Shown: positions 26,720-35,735 of the stretch, piece after piece
How the letters are laid out: each line of letters opens with the position of its first letter
Position numbering within the stretch: position 1 is the first letter of the stretch
NCBI GenBank assembly: GCA_963663215.1
Contig: OY760140.1
Span: 1,426,001-1,490,000 of the forward strand
From: BJGV01 sp003230615
Lineage (GTDB): Bacteria; Pseudomonadota; Gammaproteobacteria; Burkholderiales; Nitrosomonadaceae
DNA: 64,000 nt
Direction: 5' to 3'
Position numbers and translations under genes: made by a program
Notes under the pieces: generated by a model
The model's database searches: none
What the model was told of the DNA's origin: nothing
Seen by the model: the letters and a program-made list of their open reading frames with translations, nothing else

Positions 26720-27940
26720 TTAGTTTCCAGCATAGCTTTTCGCTAGCCTTCCTATTGTAAGTCCTTGTATTATAATTGAGAACACCACTATACAATAGGT
26801 GATAAGCAGTAACATATCGCGTACATTGCTATCCGGCAAAGAAAGAACCAATGCAACGGATAAGCCGCCACGCAGCCCACCCCAGGTCAGAATGGGAACT
26901 GTGCCCCGTGAAAATTCTTTGAACGTTTTGAATACAGTGACTGGAAGCCAAACAAGTATGAAGCGAATCAATAACAACACCGGAATCATAATGATCCCAG
27001 CGTAGAATGCTGAAATCTCTGAACTCACTAGCAATAACTCAAAACCTATCAATATAAATAGCAATACATTCAAAAATTCGTCTATCAACTCCCAGAATCC
27101 GCTCAAATGGTCACGTGTTTGCTGGGACATAGCTTTTGAGTGTGCCAGATTGCCAATTATAAGCCCGGAAACAACCATGGCTATTGGTCCGGAAAGGTGC
27201 ATATAACGTGCAAGCTCATATCCTCCCATCACCAAGGCTAAGGTGAGTAATACTTCAACTTTGTAATTATCTACGTGATACATTAAAAAATACACGATAA
27301 AGCCCAGTGCAAGCCCCAGCACGATACCGCCAATCACCTCTTCAATAAACAAGGTGATAACATGTGAAGCCTCAGCATTCCCTTGTGCTAGTACGCCTAG
27401 TAATGCTGTAAAGATGACTACCGCCATACCATCGTTAAATAAAGACTCTCCGACCACATTAATTTCTAATGACTTTGGAATTCCAGCTTTTTTCAAAATG
27501 GCCAGAACGGCAATTGGATCTGTCGGAGAGATAAGTGCTCCAAATAAAAACGCATAGATAATATCTATCTGGATATCAAAGGCAGCAAGTAAATAGTACA
27601 GAGCACAGCCAACCGCGAATGTTGAACACAAAGTTCCAAGCAATGCCATGGTAAGAATCATGAGCCTATGCTCTTTGAGCAATGCCCAATCCACATGCAA
27701 AGCACCAGCGAACAAAAGAAAACTCAACATACCATGCATAACTATATCCGAGAAATCCAGCTCGGTTAATACTGGCCCTATCAACTCGGGCGCACCAGGA
27801 ATCAACATCATGCCGACAGAAGTAGCCATAGCCAGAACCATCACACCAATAGTTGTGGGTAGCTTAATGAAGCGATAGTTCACATAAGCGAACAAGGCGC
27901 ATAACGACATTAATATGCTTAATATGGTAATAATACCCAT
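26720..27940 (-). CDS. Na+/H+ antiporter, CPA1/NhaP type
   Basis: This 406-residue protein with about 12 membrane segments shows the CPA1 core: GALISPTDPIAVLAIL and VVGESLFNDGMAVVIF, which contains the Asn-Asp pair at the transport site, plus PILTWGGLRGGLSVALVLSLP near the C-terminus. It exchanges sodium (or potassium) for protons across the inner membrane. There is no cytosolic C-terminal extension. It lies at the right end of the third tRNA-Arg stretch and complements the CPA2 antiporter 5 kb away. Confidence 0.9.
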   Translation of the reverse strand: MGIITILSILMSLCALFAYVNYRFIKLPTTIGVMVLAMATSVGMMLIPGAPELIGPVLTELDFSDIVMHGMLSFLLFAGALHVDWALLKEHRLMILTMALLGTLCSTFAVGCALYYLLAAFDIQIDIIYAFLFGALISPTDPIAVLAILKKAGIPKSLEINVVGESLFNDGMAVVIFTALLGVLAQGNAEASHVITLFIEEVIGGIVLGLALGFIVYFLMYHVDNYKVEVLLTLALVMGGYELARYMHLSGPIAMVVSGLIIGNLAHSKAMSQQTRDHLSGFWELIDEFLNVLLFILIGFELLLVSSEISAFYAGIIMIPVLLLIRFILVWLPVTVFKTFKEFSRGTVPILTWGGLRGGLSVALVLSLPDSNVRDMLLLITYCIVVFSIIIQGLTIGRLAKSYAGN

Positions 27941-28018
27941 AAGCCCCCTCAGCTAGTTACAAAACGTATGAGACGCTTTGTGTTAGAAATCCATCTACAA
28001 TTCACTGATTCTCCCCGG

Positions 28019-28198
28019 CTATAAGTGATTCAAGACCACAAAAAACTGGTTATCACCACCACACAGGTTTACCACAGGACTGTTCTGAGCATCCTCAGAT
28101 AACTTTTCCCAACGTATTTCTGTACCAACATGCCAATTTTAGCTTACTTGGTAAGCGGCCACCGGCATAAAACGAAAGTTATCGTTTCTTACTTGAAG
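28019..28198 (-). pseudogene. C-terminal relic of an outer-membrane protein, possibly MipA/OmpV
   Basis: The frame reads LQVRNDNFRFMPVAAYQVS, an in-frame TAA, then WHVGTEIRWEKLSEDAQNSP and ends DNQFFVVLNHL. The pattern of V-G-x-x-[IV]-R-[WY]-x-x-L-x-x-DA-x-x-SP followed by NQF is that of the last strands of MipA/OmpV barrels. No N-terminal part remains. Confidence 0.4.
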
Positions 28199-28225
28199 AT
28201 TAATACTGTATTTGTTATACGCTCT

Positions 28226-28259
28226 TGAATGTCCGCTTTTGGCACAAAGCAGACGTTCA
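28226..28259. repeat. 34-bp dispersed hairpin repeat, copy 6
   Basis: TGAATGTCCGC, TTTTGGCACAAA, GCAGACGTTCA. Its last base touches the truncated tRNA-Arg repeat, as if the hairpin element had replaced the rest of that site. Confidence 0.8.
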
Positions 28260-28276
28260 TCGCTCCGGGCGCGCCA
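28259..28276 (+). repeat. Fourth, shortened tRNA-Arg 3' repeat (right end of array)
   Basis: Only the last 18 bp (ATCGCTCCGGGCGCGCCA) of the tRNA remain, identical to the true tRNA. The following bases (TTAGAACAAGGGATTAGC) parallel those after the third site. It is the probable right boundary of the array. Confidence 0.7.
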
Positions 28277-28439
28277 TTAGAACAAGGGATTAGCATAACA
28301 GCTAGCTCCTTTTTCATTGCTACCATATTGCTACCTTACGAGCGAATTAAGCATTAAAAACCGTTATTGATACGGATTATGATATGCAAGATATTCGGGG
28401 CTAGGGTAGCAAACATCAGCCTTACATATATCCGTACTG

Positions 28440-28575
28440 TGTAGGCTAAAACGAGAGAAACCCGTCCCTATAGAATCGAAATTAGAAACAAGGGGTGAGA
28501 CTAGTATTCAGTTACCCCACCTCCACGTGCTAGAGGTACTACACCCCCCTACATCGATTTTAATGACAGTAGAAA
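28440..28575 (+). repeat. Composite intergenic repeat, copy 4
   Basis: It contains AAAACGAGAGAAACCCGTCC, CTATAGAA, a GGGGTG stretch, CTAGTATT, and AGAGGTACTACAC followed by TACATCGATTTTAAT, matching 57415-57550 in order. Confidence 0.6.
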
Positions 28576-29096
28576 AACACTACAAAGTTCGCCCTCTAGG
28601 CCTGCCATGTTTGTGGAATACAAAGATTGAAGTATGGTTTCTAAACAGATAGGTATTAAGTTTGATTAGGTGCAACTCGGTTTGAGACTTGTTGGCGAAG
28701 TCAAAAAACTAAGCATTAAACAAGGTGGCCGGCTACTGAATTCCACCAATAAGACACATACTCATGAAACAACGTCGGTTAAATTTTTGCTTACCTGATC
28801 TTAGCAATCAGGTCTATATACACTCTTACACAGAAATTAAGCGGATTATGAGATCTGTCTGGTAATTCTAGGTCAGTACCGATAGTCTTTTTTGCCTCAT
28901 CAATTTTCTCGACAGATCACTCAAGGCCACGGTAGAATACGTGACCGTTTATACAGTAATTGTGGTTCTTGTTCAAAGCTTCCAAATTTGCATTTTTGTA
29001 TCCGTCCAGAAGAACTTTTGGGATGCCTGCCTATAGTTGCACACAATAGAATAGAAGAATCATAAATAGGATAACGGTTTTCTGGAGTTTGAACAA

Positions 29097-30164
29097 ATGA
29101 CTACAACTTGGAAACTGTTTACCCCCGGCCCGGTTCCTGTAGAAGGGCACATTCTTGCAAAGGGAGCAGAACAACTTCCTTACAATCGAACACAGGACTT
29201 CTCAAAGTTTACAAAAGAAATACTCCGGGGCCTTGGTTATGTGTTTCAAACCAATGGTCCAACGGCCATTTTGACAGGCTCCGGTACAGCAGCAATGGAA
29301 GCGGCCCTCCTTAATTTTCTGGATGATTCTGATCGGGTCCTAGTTATTAACGGCGGTACATTTGGTCGGCGATGGTGCGATCTATGCCGTGTTCACTCTA
29401 TCCACCATACGGAACTGAAGCTGAATGCCGGTGATGACATTGATTTAGATCAGTTATCTCAGACCCTTTCACGTGAAAAATTCTCTGCCTTGCTCATCAA
29501 TGCCCATGAAACGTCTACCGGTCAGCTTTATGACATACAGGCCATTGGAAGTATTACTCGGGAATTTGACCTCCTGTACATTGTTGATGCGATAAGTACC
29601 ATTTGCGCCGATCAATTTTTGATGGATGAATGGCATGTGGATGTAGCAATTTTGAGCTCTCAGAAGGCGCTTGCTCTTCCACCGGGTCTTTCTTTTGTCG
29701 CGATGAATGAACGGGCGCAGTCCCGGCTTAGGAAGATTATCCCGAAATCCCTGTATTTCAACCTTCAGGACTATCTCAACAATCAGGAGCGCGGACAGGT
29801 GCCCTACACGCCAGCCATTGGACTTTTTCTGCAGCTTCATCAACGCCTGCTTGATATAAAACAGCGTACCCTTCCTGAAATTATCGACCAGCATAAGCAA
29901 AGAGCTTGCTATTTCCGTGAATCCGTTGCTTCTCTGCCATTCAAAACGTTGCCATCACGCCAATCTAATGCTATAACATCTATTCTCTGCAAAGAATACG
30001 ACGCTTTTGAAATCGTCCAAAAGCTTCGCTCTCGGTATTATATGGAAACTGCCCCTAATGGCGGGTTCCTAAAGCACAAGATTTTTCGTGTAAGCCACAT
30101 GGGCGCTCAAAACGATGCTGATGTGGATGCGCTGGTTTCGGCGCTCAAAGAGCTTATGCTCTAA
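29097..30164 (+). CDS. Class V PLP aminotransferase, AEP transaminase/AGAT-like
   Basis: This 355-residue fold-type I aminotransferase resembles 2-aminoethylphosphonate:pyruvate transaminase (PhnW) and alanine-glyoxylate aminotransferase. It opens LFTPGPVPV, has the phosphate-cup LTGSGTAAMEAALLNFL, the cofactor Asp in YIVDAISTI, and the Schiff-base lysine in SSQKALALPPGLSF. The start follows CTGGAG. It is the first gene of a four-gene operon. In phosphonate lipid clusters such an enzyme makes 2-aminoethylphosphonate, but no PEP mutase or phosphonopyruvate decarboxylase is in this window, so the true substrate (an aldehyde or ketone phosphate or phosphonate) is open. Confidence 0.82.
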   Translation: MTTTWKLFTPGPVPVEGHILAKGAEQLPYNRTQDFSKFTKEILRGLGYVFQTNGPTAILTGSGTAAMEAALLNFLDDSDRVLVINGGTFGRRWCDLCRVHSIHHTELKLNAGDDIDLDQLSQTLSREKFSALLINAHETSTGQLYDIQAIGSITREFDLLYIVDAISTICADQFLMDEWHVDVAILSSQKALALPPGLSFVAMNERAQSRLRKIIPKSLYFNLQDYLNNQERGQVPYTPAIGLFLQLHQRLLDIKQRTLPEIIDQHKQRACYFRESVASLPFKTLPSRQSNAITSILCKEYDAFEIVQKLRSRYYMETAPNGGFLKHKIFRVSHMGAQNDADVDALVSALKELML

Positions 30165-30190
30165 GGTTCTTTTAACTTGGGAAACAATCC

Positions 30191-30952
30191 ATGAAAGCGA
30201 TTATTATGGCGGCCGGTATGGGGTCACGCTTACAGAACATCATTGGGGATAAGCCCAAAAGCCTGATCATGGCCGATGGAGAGACCCTCATTGCGCGGAT
30301 GGTAAGAATACTAAGAAGCCGTAATGTCAAAGACATCACCGTAGTCACCGGTTACAAAGAAGAGCTTATTCACCACGCACTTGGATCACAGGTCAACTAT
30401 TTCCACAATTCACAATTTGCTAACACCAACAGCATCACATCTTTATGGCAGGCAAAAGAGCTGCTTACGGGTGATGTTATCCTGATGAACGCAGATCTCT
30501 ATGTAGAAGAACAAATTATTGACATAGTGTTGGCGCAGAATCGACCTGTAGTCATGCTTTCTGACTCCAGCAGAATCGAAGATGCGGACTTTCGTTTTAT
30601 GGTAGATGGTGACCGGATCATTAAAACCGGAAACATGATTGAAAATCATGAAACCGATTGCGAATATGTAGGGATCGTACGCATCGACAAGAGTTTTGTC
30701 GCGGAATTCAAAAAGCGGTTGGGGTATATGATCCAACAAGATGATTCCCAGAATTGGTGGGAAGGTGTTCTGTATTCATTCATAGATGATGGTATGGCCA
30801 TATACCATGAAGATGTCATCGGTACATTTTGGACAGAAGTGGATCACATTGGGGATTACAAACGACTAAACAACTGGTTGGCGGAACAAAACACCATTTT
30901 GTCTGTTACCAGAAAGAAAAATATATCGGCAGCTCAAGTCCCGTTAGGCTGA
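30191..30952 (+). CDS. CTP-dependent nucleotidyltransferase, LicC/PntC-like
   Basis: This 253-residue protein has the nucleotidyltransferase opening MKAIIMAAGMGSRL, the second lysine motif DKPKSLI, the base-binding region FANTNSITSLWQA, the metal Asp in ILMNADLYVE and the closing WTEVDHIGDYKRL. This arrangement is that of cytidylyltransferases for choline phosphate (LicC) and aminoethylphosphonate (PntC). It probably makes a CMP-activated headgroup. It is 26 bp after the aminotransferase and 28 bp before the first CDP-alcohol phosphotransferase. The exact acceptor cannot be read from sequence. Confidence 0.8.
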   Translation: MKAIIMAAGMGSRLQNIIGDKPKSLIMADGETLIARMVRILRSRNVKDITVVTGYKEELIHHALGSQVNYFHNSQFANTNSITSLWQAKELLTGDVILMNADLYVEEQIIDIVLAQNRPVVMLSDSSRIEDADFRFMVDGDRIIKTGNMIENHETDCEYVGIVRIDKSFVAEFKKRLGYMIQQDDSQNWWEGVLYSFIDDGMAIYHEDVIGTFWTEVDHIGDYKRLNNWLAEQNTILSVTRKKNISAAQVPLG

Positions 30953-30980
30953 AAATTTTCGATCATTCCAAGAGGGATGA

Positions 30981-31775
30981 ATGAACGGCAAATTCCAACG
31001 GTTGTGGAAAACCAAGAACAAAAATGATGAATGGTGGTCCTCATTTGTAACATCGCCCCTGGCCATCCTTATCAATTATATGGTCGTTGATTTTAAATGG
31101 TTGACACCAAATCTGATCACTCTGTTTTCGTTAATTACTGCTCTTGTGGCATCCGGTCTTATTGTTCTTGATGGAAAGATCAATTTTTACGCTGCAGCCG
31201 CACTCATTAATATTAGTCATATTCTTGACTGTATGGATGGACAAATGGCGAAGTATCGGAACGTGTCCTCACGGTTCGGAAACTTTTTTGACAAAGTCAC
31301 CGATCAGATACAGATCTTTTTTTGGTTCAGTGCGATTGCTTTTGCCGCCTATTCGCAAACACAGGATGTTGTTGCTGTATTCTTGGCATTCACGGGTGTC
31401 ACTTTCTACTCCTTGCGGGTGTACGTTAAATACGTAACTATTTTCATCGAGATCGACCATGATATGAACTACCTGAAAAAGGCTTCCAAGGAAGCCGCTG
31501 CCCTTGTTGATCAAAAAGAAGAAAAGGCCGGGCTTGGCTATGGTTGGAGGGCAAATCTAATATGGTTTATCCGCGAGCAGCGAAAGTTCTTTTTGTTCAA
31601 TGAAGCGGTGTTTGTGTTCTTGCTTTCCGTGGCCCTCATATTTGATGCGCTCATGCTGATGCTTTGGGTATTCGCTATAAGCCAACTCTATTATGGTGTA
31701 GTACGCAGCTGGCAGAGAGGGCGCCAAATTTACCTCAATCAGCATAAAGAACTTTTGACACCGATAGAAAAGTAG
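30981..31775 (+). CDS. CDP-alcohol phosphotransferase, paralogue 1
   Basis: This 264-residue membrane protein has about six hydrophobic segments. The catalytic motif D-x2-D-G-x2-A-[RK]-x8-G-x3-D-x3-D is complete (DCMDGQMAKYRN, then GNFFDKVTD), with Lys in place of the usual Arg after Ala. These enzymes swap CMP of a CDP- or CMP-linked group for an alcohol in the inner membrane. It shares the opening WW-S-x2-[VA]-T/A-P and LTPN with the next gene, so the two are tandem paralogues. Start after GAGGG. Confidence 0.82.
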   Translation: MNGKFQRLWKTKNKNDEWWSSFVTSPLAILINYMVVDFKWLTPNLITLFSLITALVASGLIVLDGKINFYAAAALINISHILDCMDGQMAKYRNVSSRFGNFFDKVTDQIQIFFWFSAIAFAAYSQTQDVVAVFLAFTGVTFYSLRVYVKYVTIFIEIDHDMNYLKKASKEAAALVDQKEEKAGLGYGWRANLIWFIREQRKFFLFNEAVFVFLLSVALIFDALMLMLWVFAISQLYYGVVRSWQRGRQIYLNQHKELLTPIEK

Positions 31776-31788
31776 AAGTTTTCATCTC

Positions 31789-32484
31789 ATGAGTTTTACC
31801 GAGCGCAGGTCGCAACTGAAAGCAACCTTCAAGCCACGAAAAGAGTGGTGGTCGAGAGTGTTCGCTACGCCTGTTGCCTATATCTTCCTTTTGGCGATCG
31901 CAGATTGGCGTTTTATCACCCCAAATCGTTTGACAGTCCTTTCATTTTTTTTGTCAATTTTGTCTGCGGCTTTGATTGGATGCGGTGGTTATAGTTTACT
32001 GATCGCAGCAGGTATAATTCTGCAAATCTCATACATAATCGACTGTATGGACGGCCAGCTTGCGCGGTATCGCAATGTGACCTCAAATGTCGGTTCATTT
32101 TTGGACAAGTGGTCTGATTTTATAAAATTCCCGCTTATTATTCTGGCACTGTCAGTAGAGGCTTACAGTTCGGCACAAACAATCACACCAATTATTTTAG
32201 GGATCTCAAGCGTTTTCCTAATTTGTTATTTACCATATCTGAAAATGTCTGCCTTGAACGATTTTGGAATTGTTCCCTGGAACATTTTGTCAGGAAAAGG
32301 TTTTTTGCAGAGGAATCTTCGATTTTTTATTTTTGAAGAATCTCAATGGTACCTGATTGTTAGTATAGGACTATTTTTGCATTCCAGTGTTGGTGCTTTG
32401 TTTGTCCTAACCATTACCCAGGGAATTATTGCCGCAGCACAAACGATCCGTGTGTTTGTACTCATAAAGCAGGCAACCAAATAG
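31789..32484 (+). CDS. CDP-alcohol phosphotransferase, paralogue 2
   Basis: This 231-residue membrane protein has the full catalytic motif DCMDGQLARYRN plus GSFLDKWSD, with the canonical Arg. It starts 13 bp after paralogue 1 and is shorter, mainly in the loop before the last two helices. Two sequential or alternative transfers onto lipid or glycan acceptors are possible. The frame ends in TAG, and the operon appears to stop here. Confidence 0.82.
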   Translation: MSFTERRSQLKATFKPRKEWWSRVFATPVAYIFLLAIADWRFITPNRLTVLSFFLSILSAALIGCGGYSLLIAAGIILQISYIIDCMDGQLARYRNVTSNVGSFLDKWSDFIKFPLIILALSVEAYSSAQTITPIILGISSVFLICYLPYLKMSALNDFGIVPWNILSGKGFLQRNLRFFIFEESQWYLIVSIGLFLHSSVGALFVLTITQGIIAAAQTIRVFVLIKQATK

Positions 32485-32587
32485 TAGGCTTTTACAGGTT
32501 TAGTGGTGAAGTGTTCACTGTGTTTACTCGATCCGTAGCCTAGTCAGCGTTGTTATCATGAATAAAATATGGAGTGAGCTTAAAACA

Positions 32588-32869
32588 CTAACACTGAGGA
32601 AGACTCAAAAGAGTCTCCGGATGCTCCCTGTCAACATTAGATTTAATATACTTATTACCTGAAGAACTGGTTGAAACCGCTATCCAAAAAGAAACTCCGC
32701 CTACATCCAACCAAAACTTATTCTTACCTGCTTCAATACGCTTTATAGCTTCTTCCTGCGATAAAAACCAAGACTTCCCATTCACAACACCACCAATACG
32801 CGTAATACGATTATGTGGATCATACTGCTTTGTTTTATCTATACATTTAATTTCATAAATATCAGACAT
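32588..32869 (-). CDS. DUF3892 protein
   Basis: This 93-residue protein has the pattern RITRIGGVVNGKSWFLSQEE, AIKRIEAGKNKFWLDVGG and a C-terminal DREHPETLLSLPQC. These are typical of DUF3892, a family of small proteins with unknown function often found in accessory DNA. It is monocistronic and convergent with the headgroup operon. Confidence 0.7.
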   Translation of the reverse strand: MSDIYEIKCIDKTKQYDPHNRITRIGGVVNGKSWFLSQEEAIKRIEAGKNKFWLDVGGVSFWIAVSTSSSGNKYIKSNVDREHPETLLSLPQC

Positions 32870-33114
32870 ATAATATTTTCTTGTTTTAGCTAATTATGCC
32901 TATCATATGACACAGCAGGCCTACTCTTTGTGGTCATGTCGATTGTGACAGATAAATTTGGAATAAATCGCGCACGCATTTCGTAAAACTTAGCAGCACC
33001 ATGCAAAGCTTCACCAAATAACACCAAGCAAACATCTTCAATACGCTACTGTAATTTATATAGATTAACATGATCTATACTGGTAAAGAACGTACTCAAT
33101 TCTTAAATCAACTC

Positions 33115-33810
33115 TTATAAACTTGCCTCAGTCCTTTTAACCGCTTGTCTAATTTCTGCCTCATCTTCCCAACCTGCGACACCAATCAAGGGTACAAAAC
33201 GAACACCCCCCAAGTCTTCTTCTTTATACTCATCTTCACTGATACGCCGAATCCGAAGCAACTGCTGAACGTGTAAAAATGCACCTACTGGGATCACCAA
33301 ACGCCCGCCGATAGCCATTTGCCGTTTTAGTGTCTCTGGCACATCCGGCCCACCTGCGGTAACAACAATGGCATCAAAGGGAGCATATTCCGGCCACCCT
33401 AGCGTACCATCACCATAGAACACAAGAATGTTTTTATAATCCAACCTTTCAAGCCGCTTGCGTGCTGTATTTGCAAGGATTTTATGCCGTTCAATAGTAT
33501 ATACCTCTTTGGCAATTTCTGATAAAACTGCAGCGGCATATCCAGAACCGGTCCCCACTTCCAGCACACGTTCATCTGGCTTTAATTCAAGTGCCGCAGT
33601 CATGAGTGCAACGATATAGGGCTGGGAAATCGTTTGGCTCGCGGCAATCGGCAAAGGTGAGTCACTGTAGGCGAATTCAACCAGATCCGAAGGTATAAAT
33701 TCTTCGCGCTGTACAGCGCCGACTGCATTCATAACAGTCTGATCACGCAAGCCACGGGCGATCAGCTGGTGCTCGATCATTTGCTCTCTTAAGTTTTTAA
33801 ATTTATTCAT
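33115..33810 (-). CDS. pcm: Protein-L-isoaspartate O-methyltransferase
   Basis: This 231-residue SAM-dependent enzyme methylates isoaspartyl residues in damaged proteins for repair. It shows the PCMT start MIEHQLIARGLRDQTVMNA, the REEFIP motif, DSPLPIAASQTISQPYIVA (family signature) and the SAM-binding motif VLEVGTGSGYAAAVL, followed by the AFDAIVVTAG-type block (here PFDAIVVTAGG). Length is normal. It lies 49 bp downstream of the truncated PpsR-like gene on the same strand. Confidence 0.93.
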   Translation of the reverse strand: MNKFKNLREQMIEHQLIARGLRDQTVMNAVGAVQREEFIPSDLVEFAYSDSPLPIAASQTISQPYIVALMTAALELKPDERVLEVGTGSGYAAAVLSEIAKEVYTIERHKILANTARKRLERLDYKNILVFYGDGTLGWPEYAPFDAIVVTAGGPDVPETLKRQMAIGGRLVIPVGAFLHVQQLLRIRRISEDEYKEEDLGGVRFVPLIGVAGWEDEAEIRQAVKRTEASL

Positions 33811-33859
33811 AACATACCCCTGTTGCTAACTCTTGAATAAAATAAATCTAATTGGTGGT

Positions 33860-34480
33860 CTAGAAGTATATGTGAACGACTTTCTCAAATTTCGGTAGCA
33901 ACATGCTATTGAAATCCTCGGGAATGAAGGGATAGTTAGCAGCACGAATACCATACTGTAGAGCTAGATATAGACACGTAGGCGTCTTTCCACTCCGAGA
34001 AACACCAACTAAGATGATGTCGGCTCGATGCGAATCCTTTGCTGATATGCCATCATCATGAGCAAGCGAGTAATTCACCGACTCGATACGTTGATGATAA
34101 TCAACTACGTCATCAGCCCGGTGCGAGAGTCCAACAGTAAATGACGAATGTGTACCGAGCTCTCTTTCTAGTGGTTTGATAAAAATGTTGAAGCAATCCA
34201 AATGCAGGGCGTTGGCAGATTTGAGTATGGATTGAATTTCTAGATTCACCAAAGTGCTAAATACTAGTGGTCTGGCACCATCAATAATGGCGCTCTGGTT
34301 AATTTGCGTTACAGCAGCTGATGCTTTTTCTAGGGTATCCAGGTAAGGAAGAGCGTTTTCTGTAAAAGACAAGTTCTCAAATTGTTTGAGCAAGTTGTGC
34401 CCTAGCTTCTCAGCAGTGATACCAGTTCGATCGGAAATGAAAAATGCGGTGCGTCTAAGTGGCTTCAATGTAATTGACAT
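33860..34480 (-). pseudogene. PpsR-type PEP synthetase regulatory kinase/pyrophosphorylase, 3' truncated
   Basis: This 206-residue protein has the DUF299 opening AFFISDRTGITAEKLGHNLL and the P-loop GVSRSGKTPTCLYLALQYG, followed by AANYPFIPEDF. Full-length relatives have about 270 residues; the last 60-70, including the conserved phosphate-binding end, are missing, and the frame closes in a divergent EKVVHIYF tail. No continuation is visible in the 50 bp before pcm. PpsR controls PEP synthase by ADP-dependent phosphorylation. It is probably non-functional. Confidence 0.75.
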
Positions 34481-34787
34481 TTGTAAATTTACGTCAACAA
34501 TGTTTACCTATGATCAAGGAGTGACAGTTTAGTATATTACTAGCTTAATCGTGATCAGTTTGTTCTACTATAAAAATGTACACAGAAGAAGAAATAGATG
34601 ATTCAAAATATGTCATATGGTTTGACAAGCTGAACAGGGTTGACGGTTATTTTTGCAGAGTCGAAGACCTGCCATGCGCTATACTCTGAAACAACTGTAG
34701 GCTGTAGGGATTCCTGCAAGCTTTTCCTTTTGTTTTCATTACAATCAACCTGTTATATAGACGTAAGTCCCTAGACAGAGAAAATCT
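34481..34787. other. Intergenic between ppsR-like and cbpA
   Basis: This is the divergent promoter region. A 37-codon frame (34577-34690) opening MYTEEEIDDSKYVIWFDKLN has no clear ribosome binding site and is not called. Confidence 0.4.
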
Positions 34788-35732
34788 ATGCAATTCAAAG
34801 ACTATTATCAGATCATGGGGGTCGCGCGTGACGCAACCCAAGATGAGATTAAACGTTCCTACCGCAAGCTTGCTCGTAAATATCATCCGGATGTCAGCAA
34901 GGAGTCTGATGCAGAAATACGTTTCAAGGAGTTAGGAGAAGCTTATGAGGTGCTGGAGGATGCAGAGAAACGAACTGCTTACGATCAGCTAGGAGCCAAC
35001 TGGAAGGGAGGACAGGAGTTTCATCCCCATCCTAACTGGAACACTGGCTTCGAATTTAGAGGAACTGGTTTCACAGACAGCGATACAGCAGATTATAGTG
35101 ATTTCTTCGAATCCATTTTTGGACAAGGTTTTCGAACGAGCGGAGTTAAACGTACGGCCTTCAATGCCAGGGGTGAAGACCATCATGCCAAGGTACTCAT
35201 TAGCCTAGAAGACTCTTATCAGGGTACAACTCGGACTATCACCCTTCAGGTCCCTATGGTGAACTCGCAAGGCCATGTCTCCACTAGAGAACGTATTCTT
35301 AACGTAAATATCCCGAAAGGTATCTGTGAAGGTCAACACATTCGCCTCATCGGACAGGGTAGTGCTGGGGTCGGAAAAAATAAAGCAGGAGACTTATATC
35401 TCCAAGTTGAATTTCAGGCACATCCACTTTACAGAGTGGATGGTAAAGACCTCTATCTCAATTTACCGGTGGCTCCTTGGGAGGCGGCATTAGGTGTAAC
35501 TGTGAAGGTTCCAACGGTCGGTGGAATCGTAGAACTGAAAATACCAGAAGGATCATTGTCCGGAAACAAGCTAAGACTGAAGGGACGCGGCCTACCAGGC
35601 AATCCATTCGGGGATTGCTATGTGATAATAACAATAGTGCTGCCGCCAGCCGATACTGAAGCTGCCAGGGACTTTTACCGAAAAATGAAGCAGGAAATAA
35701 ATTTTAATCCACGCACTAAACTGGGAGTGTAG
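34788..35732 (+). CDS. cbpA: Curved-DNA-binding J-domain co-chaperone CbpA
   Basis: This 314-residue DnaJ-type protein has an N-terminal J domain (residues 4-68) with HPD in KYHPDVSKES. A Gly/Phe-rich linker follows, then two C-terminal beta domains (IRLIGQGSAGVGKNKAGDLY; LKGRGLPGNPFGDCYVII) and no zinc-finger domain, the CbpA layout. It works with DnaK and binds DNA. It is followed 3 bp later by the modulator gene cbpM. Confidence 0.92.
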   Translation: MQFKDYYQIMGVARDATQDEIKRSYRKLARKYHPDVSKESDAEIRFKELGEAYEVLEDAEKRTAYDQLGANWKGGQEFHPHPNWNTGFEFRGTGFTDSDTADYSDFFESIFGQGFRTSGVKRTAFNARGEDHHAKVLISLEDSYQGTTRTITLQVPMVNSQGHVSTRERILNVNIPKGICEGQHIRLIGQGSAGVGKNKAGDLYLQVEFQAHPLYRVDGKDLYLNLPVAPWEAALGVTVKVPTVGGIVELKIPEGSLSGNKLRLKGRGLPGNPFGDCYVIITIVLPPADTEAARDFYRKMKQEINFNPRTKLGV

Positions 35733-35735
35733 GAT

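Larger units (their letters stand above)
27941..29096. other. Long gene-poor stretch with right boundary of the island array
   Basis: It holds a porin-like relic, a hairpin repeat, the short fourth attachment site and a composite repeat. From about 28600 to 29090 I see only scattered short frames and no assignable gene. Confidence 0.5.
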
